Below, piece by piece: positions 41,544 to 51,921 of a DNA stretch of 64,000 nucleotides. The stretch covers positions 248,001 through 312,000 of the forward strand of contig NC_016488.1 of assembly GCF_000227115.2 (NCBI RefSeq), given 5' to 3'. Origin of the DNA: Naumovozyma dairenensis CBS 421. Its lineage: Eukaryota > Ascomycota > Saccharomycetes > Saccharomycetales > Saccharomycetaceae. The notes beneath the pieces are model-generated. The model was not told where the DNA came from. It saw only the letters and a program-made list of their open reading frames with translations, and searched no databases. Position numbers and translations under genes: made by a program. Every line of letters begins with the position of its first letter. Position 1 is the stretch's first letter.

Positions 41544-43313
41544 ATTGATTTTGCGGTTATTTGTATTTGTATGTTTTAATAGCTGTTGCCGATATTCAAT
41601 GTTGTTAATAATGTGCACATATGTTGTGGCATCCTTCCTACTTCAAAATGAAAGGGAATGAGTTAAAAGAGATAAAATTTTCTTGATTACGAAAGTGATT
41701 TCTAGAAAGAATCTAATTCCTTTAATATATTTTGTCCTTATGAGAAAAAGAAGTAAACTAAGTTCATAGTAGGAAAGTACAACATTCTAAAATTGATCGA
41801 ATAAACCAAAAGCCAAAAGTTCAACAACCTTATATTACTTCCATGTCTCTAAGAGGAGATAGCTTATTATCGAGATAAACGTTAATAGATACCGAAGAGT
41901 TTGTCACATAGACCCTTCCTATTCCTAGGCACTCAACTGTTCTCCTCATTGTCTGTATATAAACATACACGGTATGTGATACACCAAGACTATCACGAAG
42001 AGTTACTTCATGGCTGTTCAGAGAATTCCCATTGTCCGAAAAGAGGAGCTATTAGTGGAAGGCTAAGGGACCATAATAGCAGCCTGGTACTTTCATAATT
42101 TTACCTGATAATTCAGCCTACTAATACTAACGGCAATCAATAATCCTTGTCTATGTGCATGCACAGATGCTTGGTGCAGCACTATTGGCCCCTCAATTGT
42201 TCTATGGGATAATAATAGCTTATTATGTTGCCAACCTCTTCCCTAATATTTGTGACATATATGTCATACCAGCGTACCAATATGGAACTATCGAGTCATA
42301 GAGTGAGCGGGGAATATATACGTATAGCGGCTAATGTTCCCTAAAAAGGGAAACACACATTTTTTTGTGTTTCTTGAGTTCTGGAGTAAGGACCTTAGGG
42401 CATTCCCTTTGAATTAACAGGGTTTTTAAAAGTTGGACCCACAAAGGGAATCTTACATCTTACTGAGGGATCATTTACAACTCACAGCCTATTAGTCCAC
42501 CTCCTCAAGTCTAGCACTACTTGTTTGGGATGATCTTTCTCCGAATCAAATGAACATCAATGAACTAGCCAATATTTTTAGCGTTTTGGAAGAGAGGAAT
42601 TTTCAAGAGAACTTCTCCGCTTTTTAGTTCCTACGTAGTCTAAAATGGAATGATGATGTCTTTCAATTACAAATATATATATATATATAGTTATCTAGAC
42701 CTGATAAAACTTAGGATGTAAGATTTCCTTGAGCCCCCGAAGTTTTTAGAGCCCTGTTACTTTGGATTTTAACACTCGGTGTTGATCTCCGTGGTATATT
42801 TTGAGATTTATTTAATTGGTTCTAAACCATTTTTAGGTTTATAGAATTTAGGATGTGATAGTATTAGTTGTTATGCTGGCTGTACCCAAGTATACAGGAG
42901 GTCATATTAAAGTTTATTTCTCACATATGCCACACACGGAGCTTGACGATCTTTCCCAGAGCTATTAGTAACAACTTTTGCAACCGAAGCTACGCCAGAT
43001 AATGATACCAATCTTGGAACCTTTGGGTTTTTACCTTATTATCATCTCTGTTTACTGCATAAAATAAGAAGATTGAAACTAAGTTTATATTTTGTACCTG
43101 AACGTATTAATAGATAAAATATCCCGAACTATCGAGAAGAAGTGAATTACATCTAATATCATCTACCGTAATCCGTTTTCTTTATGAAGAGGGTTTATAT
43201 AATCAGAATAAGTTGTATAAGAAAAAAAAAACCTGACTTTCGAATATAGATATATATGCTATAATGTTGTAAGTAAAATAAGAGAGAATTTATAATGAGA
43301 TGAAAAGATATCA
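41544..43313. other. 1.8-kb intergenic upstream of the cell-wall gene
   Basis: Large promoter-like region typical of regulated wall genes, with no supported ORF. It holds a 7-bp inverted repeat AAACACA/TGTGTTT around T-rich DNA (42351-42372), a (TA)n tract near 42674-42690, a near-PDRE TCCGTGGT at 42787, and copy B of the direct repeat. Confidence 0.5.
42835..43150 (+). repeat. Diverged direct repeat, copy B
   Basis: Second copy of the segment at 39500-39830, offset by about 3335 bp. It ends about 160 bp before the KIN1 stop. See copy A for shared blocks. Confidence 0.5.
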
Positions 43314-46300
43314 TTATAAATTCAAGTCATTTAAGATTTTAGAGGCAATTTCTTTATACCACCAAGTGTTACCAGATACTTTCTTAAAATGAACACCTGC
43401 CAAACCAACGATACGAACTTTAACGATATGAATTTCAAATTTAATTATTGGATTATTTTGATCAAATTTATTTTCTTCAAAAGTATGAGTCAATGAACTT
43501 AATGATTTATTTTCCGGACCATTCAATGATTGTTCAAGTGGTGAGATTACAACAGAATCATTATGAGGAGGAGCGATAGTAATGTTGGCATTATCGTTGT
43601 TATTGTGTATACTTTTATTTTCATTATACGTATTGTCTGCAGTCGGTGATAGCTTAGAATCATTACTTGTAGCAGTAGCAGTAGTAGTACGACTTGATAA
43701 TGATTTATTTATTGAATTTCTTCTACGTTGTGATAATGAATAACTGTCAGCTCCAGGGAAATATGTTCTCAAGTGATGGTTTGTTGTCATTGTTGAATCT
43801 CCATCGTTATCACTCAATGTATCGAAATTAGCATGATGTGATCTTGCTATACAAATGAATCCCCCCTTAACTTCTTTAAATTGAATATGATACTTTTTCA
43901 GAACATGAATAATTTTATAACGTACAATTGGAAGTGGTTTTGATGATGTTGTTTGAACAGAAAAGAATCCTTTCAAAAATAATGATCTTGGATAATCAAT
44001 CGATAGCATTGAACCAGCTGGAGCTTTAGATGCCTCTCGTAAAATTTCAGCATCAGTCAACAGTTTCATTTCATTTTCCTCCTTATCTTTTGCTTCGTTT
44101 GTACTTCTTGAATTATTATCGTTTTCATAACCATACTCGTTATCATCATCATCATCATTATCATCACTGTTTTGTAAAAATCCAGTATCATTTTCGTTTT
44201 GTCTATTCCTGCGAAAAGTTTTGTTAGAATTTCCTTTGTCAGTATTATTATTATTATTATTTTCTTCGTCCGTATCATCGTTATTGTTGTTTGAACTTGT
44301 TACGGATGGTCTTTTAAATTTCAATGATTCTCTTCTTGCATGACCTACTGATCTAGTCCTGTGTGTTCTACCAAATCGACTCTGCTGTTGTTGTTTGGAT
44401 GTTTCTTCAGGTGCAAATAGTTGTTGTATTTGATAATGATGATGATTATTATTTTCTTGTTGTTGTTGTTGTGGTTGTTGTTCATTAGCTATTGGTGATG
44501 GTGCAGTTTTCATAGATTGTGTAGTTTTTTTATTCTTGCTTTTAGTACTTTCCAAAGTAAGTAAATCTGCTGCATTTTGGGGTAATGAAGGTAATTTATT
44601 ACTATTTCCGTATTTGTTGTCTTTTGATTTAGTTATACCAAAATTAGCTAAAAAATTATTCTTAAATAGAGTATCTTTTTCTTTTTCATTTGATGATGAA
44701 GTTGTAGATGAAGTTGATGGACTTGTTAAAACTTTTGAGATTGGTTGTGTAAAATCTGAGATTGCTCTCATATGAGTCTTTTTCATCATTGGAACATCTT
44801 GAATTGTTGTTTGTTTCTGTGGGGGTTGCGATTGCTGAGACTGTTGCCCTTGTTGTCCCTGTGTTTTACTTGCTCTTCTTTGAGATAACCTTCTAATTAA
44901 TGTTCCGAATGTACTTTTATCAGCAGGTTCAATTACAGGAGATGTTTGAACGTGTTGGATTTTATCTGTAGGTGTTCGTGGTTCTAACGATTCCACTTTT
45001 TGTGCTTTTGGAGATAATGTAAAACTTATCTGGTCTTGATTTTGATTTTGATTTTGATTTTGATTTTGATCTTTTAATGGAGATGTATGAATCTTTTCTG
45101 GAACTGGAAGTATTGTTGGTATCTTAATTTTTAATGGTTCTTGCTGCGATACAGGAGTAGGAGGAACAGGGGTAGTGTCAGCTAAAGCAGGAATAGGAGG
45201 TGGTATTTGATCATCTTCATTTGACTTAGATGTTTCTATATGAGTCTTTTGCAATTGATCTTGAATTAAATCAGATGGATATATAACTGGGATATCTGTT
45301 TGTTCTTTAATAGATTCCTTCGCTACTGCTTCCTCAGTAGATTTGGAAATAGAGTGGGTACTCTTCTCTTCGTTAGTTTCTTGTGGGGAAATAGGATTTT
45401 TCCTTTTCAACATTTCATCAGTTAAATAATAGATTGAAAGCAATGGATGATAAGCTAATGTCGGATCTTTAAATTCCTTTTCATTATAACAAGGTAGTTT
45501 TTTCAAATGCCAATATTCATTTCTTAATCGTTGATATCTTTCTTGAGAAATCAATTTCAATAATTTTTTTTCAGTTTGTTCAATATCTTCAATGAATTCT
45601 AAATGTTTCATTTCTTTTATAACTTTCATATCTATAGATTCACTTGTCAATGGGACCCTTTTAGGCAAATGTGCATCTGGAATGGAATCATAATCTTTAA
45701 CCATCCAATGATGTTTCATAACTTGATCCAACGTTGCTCTTTTGAATGGATCAACCACTAGCATTGTTGATAATAATGAAATGACTTCAATGGATAAGAA
45801 TTGAGGATAAAAAACTCTTCCTTGTTTAATCTTTTCATGTAAAACGTTTGAATTTTCATCATCGAATGGAACTTTCCCACACACAAGGACATAAAGTACT
45901 ACACCGAATGACCATACGTCAATTTCAGGGCCAATATATGGATTTGCTCTTAATAATTCTGGAGCAGCGAAATATAATGAACCACAATAAGTTTTCAATT
46001 TTTTACTCTTATCGTATAAATTTGATAATCCGAAATCTATTATTTTGATATTACCATTTGAAGAGATCATAATATTTTCAATTTTCAAATCTCTATGAAC
46101 TATATTATTTGCATGTAAATATTTTAAAGCACTTAGAATTTGTCTTGCGAAATTTCTTGCATGAGATTCCTTTAATGAACCATGTTGAATAATATAATCT
46201 AACAATTGCCCACCTGAGACATATTCAAACAACATATAGAAATGGTTTGATAGAGTGTACATTTCAAACAATCTACAAATATGAGGATGATATAGGATTT

Positions 46301-46844
46301 GACCCAATGAGGCCTCTCTTATTGTTCTTCTATCCCTTGAAATTTCCTTTTCAAGACGTTTTTGTCTATCTAAAATATCCTTTTCATTCATTATTATATG
46401 ATTTGTTGGATGACTCATTAATTTTGATTCCTTTGTTAGGAATATTTTAGTCGCTCTATTTACTATTTTGATTGCACATACTTCTCTTGTTTGACGATTT
46501 CTTGCTAATTTCACTTTACCCATGGAGCCAGCTCCAACTGTTTCTATGAAATCCCATTCACCAAGGGAAGTTCTATGGAATTGTTTTACTTTGTTGTTAT
46601 TGTTGTTGTTATCGAATCTGTTTGTATCATTATTGTTATTATTTGTTTTAATAGGCTCAGGCGTTTCTCTGTTAGGGTCTAATAGTTTTTGTAAATTCTT
46701 TTCCATAGTTCTAGGGGTGGTATGGGTATTGGTATTGGTATTGGTATTTGTATGAGTATTTGTATCATTATTTGTATTTTTATTTGGATTAAAGTTACCT
46801 ATTTTGAAACCTGGATTTATTTTGTAATCGTTTACTGTGTCCAT
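43314..46844 (-). CDS. KIN1: Serine/threonine kinase Kin1 (PAR-1/MARK family)
   Basis: 1176 aa (S. cerevisiae Kin1 1064 aa). Kinase domain about 97-377: glycine loop GAGSMGKVKL, VHRDLKIEN, IDFGLSN, AAPELL, all catalytic residues present. A FEDPTLAYHPLLSIYYLT-like block follows, then a long disordered region with Gln, Asn and Asp runs and TKSVGHARRESLK-type motifs. The C-terminal KA1 domain (about 1130-1176) contains HIVKVRIVGLAGVHFKKVSG. Kin1/Kin2 act at the cytoplasmic face of the plasma membrane in polarised exocytosis and in the ER stress response. It could be KIN1 or KIN2 by sequence; synteny with DPB4 and INO2 favours KIN1. An NTNTNT-type repeat lies near the N terminus. Confidence 0.96.
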   Translation of the reverse strand: MDTVNDYKINPGFKIGNFNPNKNTNNDTNTHTNTNTNTNTHTTPRTMEKNLQKLLDPNRETPEPIKTNNNNNDTNRFDNNNNNNKVKQFHRTSLGEWDFIETVGAGSMGKVKLARNRQTREVCAIKIVNRATKIFLTKESKLMSHPTNHIIMNEKDILDRQKRLEKEISRDRRTIREASLGQILYHPHICRLFEMYTLSNHFYMLFEYVSGGQLLDYIIQHGSLKESHARNFARQILSALKYLHANNIVHRDLKIENIMISSNGNIKIIDFGLSNLYDKSKKLKTYCGSLYFAAPELLRANPYIGPEIDVWSFGVVLYVLVCGKVPFDDENSNVLHEKIKQGRVFYPQFLSIEVISLLSTMLVVDPFKRATLDQVMKHHWMVKDYDSIPDAHLPKRVPLTSESIDMKVIKEMKHLEFIEDIEQTEKKLLKLISQERYQRLRNEYWHLKKLPCYNEKEFKDPTLAYHPLLSIYYLTDEMLKRKNPISPQETNEEKSTHSISKSTEEAVAKESIKEQTDIPVIYPSDLIQDQLQKTHIETSKSNEDDQIPPPIPALADTTPVPPTPVSQQEPLKIKIPTILPVPEKIHTSPLKDQNQNQNQNQNQDQISFTLSPKAQKVESLEPRTPTDKIQHVQTSPVIEPADKSTFGTLIRRLSQRRASKTQGQQGQQSQQSQPPQKQTTIQDVPMMKKTHMRAISDFTQPISKVLTSPSTSSTTSSSNEKEKDTLFKNNFLANFGITKSKDNKYGNSNKLPSLPQNAADLLTLESTKSKNKKTTQSMKTAPSPIANEQQPQQQQQENNNHHHYQIQQLFAPEETSKQQQQSRFGRTHRTRSVGHARRESLKFKRPSVTSSNNNNDDTDEENNNNNNTDKGNSNKTFRRNRQNENDTGFLQNSDDNDDDDDNEYGYENDNNSRSTNEAKDKEENEMKLLTDAEILREASKAPAGSMLSIDYPRSLFLKGFFSVQTTSSKPLPIVRYKIIHVLKKYHIQFKEVKGGFICIARSHHANFDTLSDNDGDSTMTTNHHLRTYFPGADSYSLSQRRRNSINKSLSSRTTTATATSNDSKLSPTADNTYNENKSIHNNNDNANITIAPPHNDSVVISPLEQSLNGPENKSLSSLTHTFEENKFDQNNPIIKFEIHIVKVRIVGLAGVHFKKVSGNTWWYKEIASKILNDLNL

Positions 46845-47190
46845 GTTTTGATGATGATGTAAGAATATGTATATATATTTGTTAGTGGTTAATGTATATT
46901 ATTGGGGCAAAATTATAGAGCTCCCCTTTTCTCAAAGTTGTTATTGGAGAAAAGCAAAGAAACTGGAGTATTATTGTATGTGAGCACAGAAAATAAGATA
47001 AGATAAGATGAGATATGATCTTGATCTAAAATTCAAAAAAAATAGGGTATCGTTATATATATGTGTGTGTATGCGTGTGTGTTTGTTTGTTTGTTTCTGG
47101 TTGCTCAGAAGTGATGCAAACTGTGGAGCTTAGTCTAATAGATAGAACTAAGTCTTGTTTCTGGTTGCTTAGGAGAGATATTATTGGACT

Positions 47191-47210
47191 GTATTGTATT
47201 GTATTGTATT
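47191..47210 (+). repeat. Pentanucleotide tandem repeat (GTATT)4
   Basis: Four perfect GTATT units, 130 bp from the TATAG array. Confidence 0.85.
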
Positions 47211-47340
47211 ATTTGATTTCAAATAACAGATATCAATAGAGAGGAATGGTATTCAATATAGTTTGCCAGTACAGTCTCGCCAATCCAGACAGACAGTATT
47301 GTAATACCTGATATGATATACCTCTTCCCTTTTCTTGCTG

Positions 47341-47384
47341 TATAGTATAGTATAGTATAGAATAGTATAGAATAGAATAGAATG
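47341..47384 (+). repeat. Pentanucleotide tandem repeat (TATAG/AATAG)
   Basis: Four TATAG units followed by interleaved AATAG and TATAG units, about nine copies in all. Confidence 0.85.
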
Positions 47385-47560
47385 GTACATCACTTACAAA
47401 TAACAATCAAGTAACTAACTAAGTAAATATGTAAATATGTAGATAGACCTCCCTTAGGGCTTGTTAAGGGGAAAGCCCGAGAAACCGGTCGAGGAAGCCG
47501 GGAAAAGGGGAAAAACACCCAGATCCCGCCGCTTGAAAGGTTAGGGCTGGTTGTAAAATG

Positions 47561-47581
47561 TGGGGGCTATGAAGGCCCCCA
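47561..47581. repeat. Perfect GC-rich hairpin
   Basis: TGGGGGC, 7-nt loop TATGAAG, GCCCCCA; a 7-bp perfect stem in the KIN1 upstream GC island. Confidence 0.6.
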
Positions 47582-48230
47582 TCCATTCGTGTCTGGCGGA
47601 TAATCCAGTATTTCATATATCTGTGCCCTATCTGCCCTATCTGGCCCGACCCTGGTCAATCGACCTTCAACGGAAGAAGGGCTTAGGACTTAGGACTTAG
47701 GGCTTAGGTTACAGGACTCAGGGTAAGGGATTAAGTGGGAAGTTGTGAAGTATGTAAAATGAATAAAGTGTATAGATACATATGGAAATATAGCTTTGAA
47801 TGGTAGTGTATTCTTTAGTATGTTGATGTAGCAGCACTAGAGCCATGGGAGTCTCTATTTATGTTCTTCTCCCTTAGAGTTATCAGTGTGATCTTATGTG
47901 TTGTTAATGTTTATGTCTACGTGTTGATTACTTAATAGTTATTTAATAGTGTATATGGTTGATCCACCATGTCGTATAATATTTACTTATTAGAGGAGAG
48001 TCCTTCTAGTCCTTTAACCTTCTAATCCTATTATTTTGTCCATTTGTATATTCCACATTCCTGTTCAATTGAAGATGGGTTGAGCTAAGCTTCATTCACA
48101 CATTCAAACTATATCCAATAACTCTCTATATATGTGCAAGTTGACGATTTAGCGTGTCGTTTACACCAGAACACGGATACAAATGTAGGTTATTATATAA
48201 CTTGAGAGACATTTGCCTTCCCGTAGTTTA

Positions 48231-49010
48231 TCAGAGTCCCATCTCTATATCACCCGGCTCTGTCTCTGTCATATTCGATTGTTCGTTCCTTTTATCAGTA
48301 TCACCACTTCTCCCTTCTATCATATCGCTATCCTTCGTCTGCGTAGCAGTAGGGTCTTGCTCTTTTTCCTGTACATGTGCAGGTTCTGGTACTTGTCCTG
48401 AGTGGTTCTGTATTCCTTTTGTTTCTGCTTCTGCTTCTGCTTGTGCTTCTGCTTGTGCTTCTGCCTGTGCTTCCGAAGTAGAACCTTCTTTTATCTCAGT
48501 CTCATCTTCCACCACAGGTATAGCTACATTGGTATCTGCATTTTCCGTATTCTCTAGAGCTTCTGTGGCAGTAGAGGAAGATGGAAGAGATTGTTCCTGT
48601 TCCTTTAGTTCCACTTCCTTCTTTTTCTGTTGCTTCTTCAATTCCATTATATAGTGATAATCATCCAGTTTATTCTCCACAATGGATTTCAACCCAGATT
48701 GTCCAATATGATCCAAAGCGCTTAAAACATCACTAGCATTACAACTCTTCCTGTCTTGATCCTTAGCAATCTCCCTGGCAAACAATAAGAGATGATTCAC
48801 AAATACAGTAGCACTTCGTTGTAACGCCAAAGTGGCATCCTTATTGATCACTAATTTTTTACCATTCTGTTGATGAATCTCTTTCGCTAAACTAACTATC
48901 ACACTCTTTGGGAATAATAAATCTTCAATAGTGACATTCTCTTGTTCCTTAATGTATGATGTCGTGGGGTAATTCCCTTGCGAATCTTTCCTCCAACCTT
49001 TTGGCGGCAT
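48231..49010 (-). CDS. DPB4: DNA polymerase epsilon / ISW2 subunit Dpb4
   Basis: 259 aa (S. cerevisiae 196 aa). Begins [20 protein letters not shown], essentially identical to S. cerevisiae, then a histone fold at about 25-115 ([53 protein letters not shown]). It pairs with Dpb3 in DNA polymerase epsilon and with Dls1 in the ISW2 remodeller. The C-terminal tail is longer, with a Glu-Ala-Gln repeat (48415-48475) and acidic end. An in-frame ATG 51 bp upstream (49061) would add [12 protein letters not shown], an Arg-Ser run; I chose the conserved start. Confidence 0.95.
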   Translation of the reverse strand: MPPKGWRKDSQGNYPTTSYIKEQENVTIEDLLFPKSVIVSLAKEIHQQNGKKLVINKDATLALQRSATVFVNHLLLFAREIAKDQDRKSCNASDVLSALDHIGQSGLKSIVENKLDDYHYIMELKKQQKKKEVELKEQEQSLPSSSTATEALENTENADTNVAIPVVEDETEIKEGSTSEAQAEAQAEAQAEAEAETKGIQNHSGQVPEPAHVQEKEQDPTATQTKDSDMIEGRSGDTDKRNEQSNMTETEPGDIEMGL

Positions 49011-49255
49011 ATTTCTTATCGAGTTTCTTCTGCTTCTGCTTCTGCTTCTGCTTATCTTCATCGTGTTTTTAAACTATATAAGTAGAGTACTTTATATAGT
49101 AGGTAGTTTTTTCATTATTTTTATAGATTTGACATATTTCGACACAAGCTCAAAGACTATTGAAAAATAATTAAATCATTAAAAGGAAAACAACAATCAT
49201 GGTATACAACATATCAGTAGCCCTTAGCCTTCAAACAAGAAGCAATTGAATCGTT

Positions 49256-51463
49256 ATGAACCACCAACAATCGCAATACCCCCACCAAAAAGGGCACAGA
49301 GATGAGCAATGGAATTTCGCGCCAATATCATACATTAATCCATCTTTCCCATTATACCTGACGAAAACATCAAATTCAATAATTGCCAGAAGAACCCTTG
49401 ATGGGTTCCAAATTTCAAATATAATAATAAGAAATATGCAAAATGTTATAGCAATAGATTGGGACTCTAAAACTGGGAAATATCTAACTATAAATTTCGA
49501 TGATGGTACATTCCGTATTTATGACATTTTCCAAGATGGGAAATTAATCACCCTAGTAAGACCACAACGTAATTTATTGGATATCCATCGAAAGACTAAA
49601 GTAGATAACGCCATTTGGGATCGATTAATCATATTGAACTCCATACAAGAATTAGAATTTAATCATGATATTACAAAATTAATGCCAACTTTGATTAAAT
49701 TCGTAAAGGATTCAACAAATATTTATATAGTACCATATTCTCACAATGAAAAGCAAAACATATGGAGGGAATTTCAACCTGTATCATCATATAAACCTAT
49801 CTCAACCAATATGGATGCCATTGATATGACTACAAACCAGGAAGTGGAAAAATCTATGAGATATTTAGATTTGCATATTATACATGTCATTGACCCAGAT
49901 TGCTTCACCATAGCTATAAATGGAACATATCAAATAAACTTGGTACGGAAGACGATCAACACCACTAATCGTAATAAAATTGTTCGAATCTTGAAATCTA
50001 CTGTGCATGGAGTTTATCATTGTTTCCATGAAAATGGATCCATACGATCATTATATTTTTCACATTTCACTTCTTCCACTTTACACGTTGAATTATTAGA
50101 AATATTTATGGAAATCAATGAAATGATTAAATATTTCCAATATCATTTAGATCTAATAAATAAGCATTTATTGAAAACTTTTACAGATTTTTTATACCCT
50201 ACAATATTCGAGGAAAAACAAAACGGAGGAGGAAATAGTATGTTACAACAATTAAAATTATCATTATTAAGTGGCGAAATGTCAGAAGAACTCATTGAAT
50301 GGTTAACTTTGAGTATAGGTGAGAAAAACTTGAAAAAATGGAAAAGATTAAGTGAGGAACTTTATTCAAAATCTATTCAAATCTTTTCATTAGCTTTAAT
50401 ACCCGCTTGTGAATTAACTCTTCTTTTATCACAAAAATGTTTGGCAATATTAAATGCCATTGAAATTGAGAAGAAGGCAAGAATAAGGGCAAAATCTAAA
50501 TTAAGTACAAACTCAACTCACACAAATATAGAACTAAATTCAAGACAGGATAAGATACTTACCGAATTTTCACCAAGTTTCTTAGAATTAATTGAAATTT
50601 TACAAAAATTTGGTTCTCGTTGCTTACAAAATTTACGAAAAATTAGCTATATTGAAAAGCAATCTAGTTTATTTTTAAAATGGTTACAAGAAATGATTTT
50701 CCATGCTCTTGATGAAGATCATGTTCCAAAACTTGATACTTATTCGAATCCAATTATATGTTTAGATTTATCAAATTTCCTTAATAAACTAATTGTTTTA
50801 TCTACAGACAAGAACAAAGAAGATCGAGAAGAAGACCAAAACCCACTCGTTAATGATGATGATGAAAATGAATTGTTCTGTTCCATGGAGGAAACAACGA
50901 CTATGTTACAGAGGATAAATTATTTATCCCGTAGTATTGATGAAAAAGGCATCCAACCAACATTACAACAATGTCTATATCTGGGTCCAAACATTCAATT
51001 TATAACGGAGAGAGAATTTGACCCATCAAAGGAAATTACCGTAAAAGACGTAGTAAAAGTTTTAAATGGTTCTATTCTATTATATCTTTTACAAGTTAAA
51101 TCACTTGATTCTAGAGATTTGTTTTATGTTGGAACAATAAATGTTGTCGATTTAAAACCAATTTGTCATCCTAAATTGATTCAATTCCCATTAACTTCTA
51201 ATGAAATAATAAATATCACTGATGTTCAATTATTGACAGATATAAAATTGGTATCCACTAATAGTAATAATAATGATGATGATTCTATGATAGATGAAAT
51301 TGGACCATTTTTCAATCTCTTTATAATGTTTGACACAGTTTCATCAATGAACAATAGGGAGGTAAATTCGAAAATTTGGTATAGGATCCGGAAATCCAAC
51401 GAACATTATGGTGTCGTTTCGACGGAATTGATTCCAGATCTTTCAAATGTCTTTGCAAATTAA
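49256..51463 (+). CDS. APC4: Anaphase-promoting complex subunit Apc4
   Basis: 735 aa (S. cerevisiae 652 aa). N-terminal WD40-like region (about 15-110 seen clearly: SFPLYLTKTSNSIIARRTLD, then IAIDWDSKTGKYLTINFDDG and FRIYDI), followed by the long helical Apc4 domain and a C-terminal beta-rich part. Apc4 is a scaffold of the APC/C ubiquitin ligase in the nucleus, which degrades securin and cyclins; its substrate Pds1 is encoded at the end of this window. It is divergent from DPB4 (245 bp between starts). It belongs to the inverted block APC4-VBA4-COX26-TRM1. Confidence 0.92.
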   Translation: MNHQQSQYPHQKGHRDEQWNFAPISYINPSFPLYLTKTSNSIIARRTLDGFQISNIIIRNMQNVIAIDWDSKTGKYLTINFDDGTFRIYDIFQDGKLITLVRPQRNLLDIHRKTKVDNAIWDRLIILNSIQELEFNHDITKLMPTLIKFVKDSTNIYIVPYSHNEKQNIWREFQPVSSYKPISTNMDAIDMTTNQEVEKSMRYLDLHIIHVIDPDCFTIAINGTYQINLVRKTINTTNRNKIVRILKSTVHGVYHCFHENGSIRSLYFSHFTSSTLHVELLEIFMEINEMIKYFQYHLDLINKHLLKTFTDFLYPTIFEEKQNGGGNSMLQQLKLSLLSGEMSEELIEWLTLSIGEKNLKKWKRLSEELYSKSIQIFSLALIPACELTLLLSQKCLAILNAIEIEKKARIRAKSKLSTNSTHTNIELNSRQDKILTEFSPSFLELIEILQKFGSRCLQNLRKISYIEKQSSLFLKWLQEMIFHALDEDHVPKLDTYSNPIICLDLSNFLNKLIVLSTDKNKEDREEDQNPLVNDDDENELFCSMEETTTMLQRINYLSRSIDEKGIQPTLQQCLYLGPNIQFITEREFDPSKEITVKDVVKVLNGSILLYLLQVKSLDSRDLFYVGTINVVDLKPICHPKLIQFPLTSNEIINITDVQLLTDIKLVSTNSNNNDDDSMIDEIGPFFNLFIMFDTVSSMNNREVNSKIWYRIRKSNEHYGVVSTELIPDLSNVFAN

Positions 51464-51921
51464 AAAAGAAGAGAAAAATCACGCAGACACCACCAGCATA
51501 TTCTTTAGCATATAGCATTCATATTTTTTTTCCTATATAGTTTATCCCATTGCATTCCAAGAATTTGATCTTTTTAAACACAAATAGCAATATACATAAA
51601 TATCATCTACTTTTGTTTCGTTTATTGAACTTTTCCGTCCATTTCAGATCAATTAGCTACTCTATGGCAGATTAATTAACCATGTTATGAATAATAGTAG
51701 TATTATTTTTAGTGTTATCATTTTTTATTCAAAGGTCCACTGCGGCTGTTTCTGAGGAAGATTATCGCATCTCGAGGAAAAATTTGACATTTAACTAATT
51801 TATAATTAAAAGAAAATAAGGTTGAAGATAAAACCTTATTGATAAGCAAAAACAAGAACCCTTTTCCTGACACACAGTTTCCATTGCATACTAAAACCAA
51901 GGTGTGCGGTATATCTTCGAA
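51464..51921. other. APC4-VBA4 intergenic, 458 bp
   Basis: AT-rich with no ORF or RNA signature that I recognise; 3' flank of APC4 and promoter of VBA4. Confidence 0.5.

Larger units (their letters stand above)
46845..48230. other. KIN1 upstream region, 1.4 kb, rich in short tandem repeats
   Basis: No ORF supported. It contains (ATAAG)n near 46992-47010, GT-rich tracts around 47060-47095, (GTATT)4 at 47191-47210, a (TATAG/AATAG)n array at 47341-47384, a GC-rich island (about 47460-47680) with a perfect hairpin, and GGACTTAGGACTTAGGGCTTA-like repeats near 47685-47708 (broken into short units). Confidence 0.55.
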
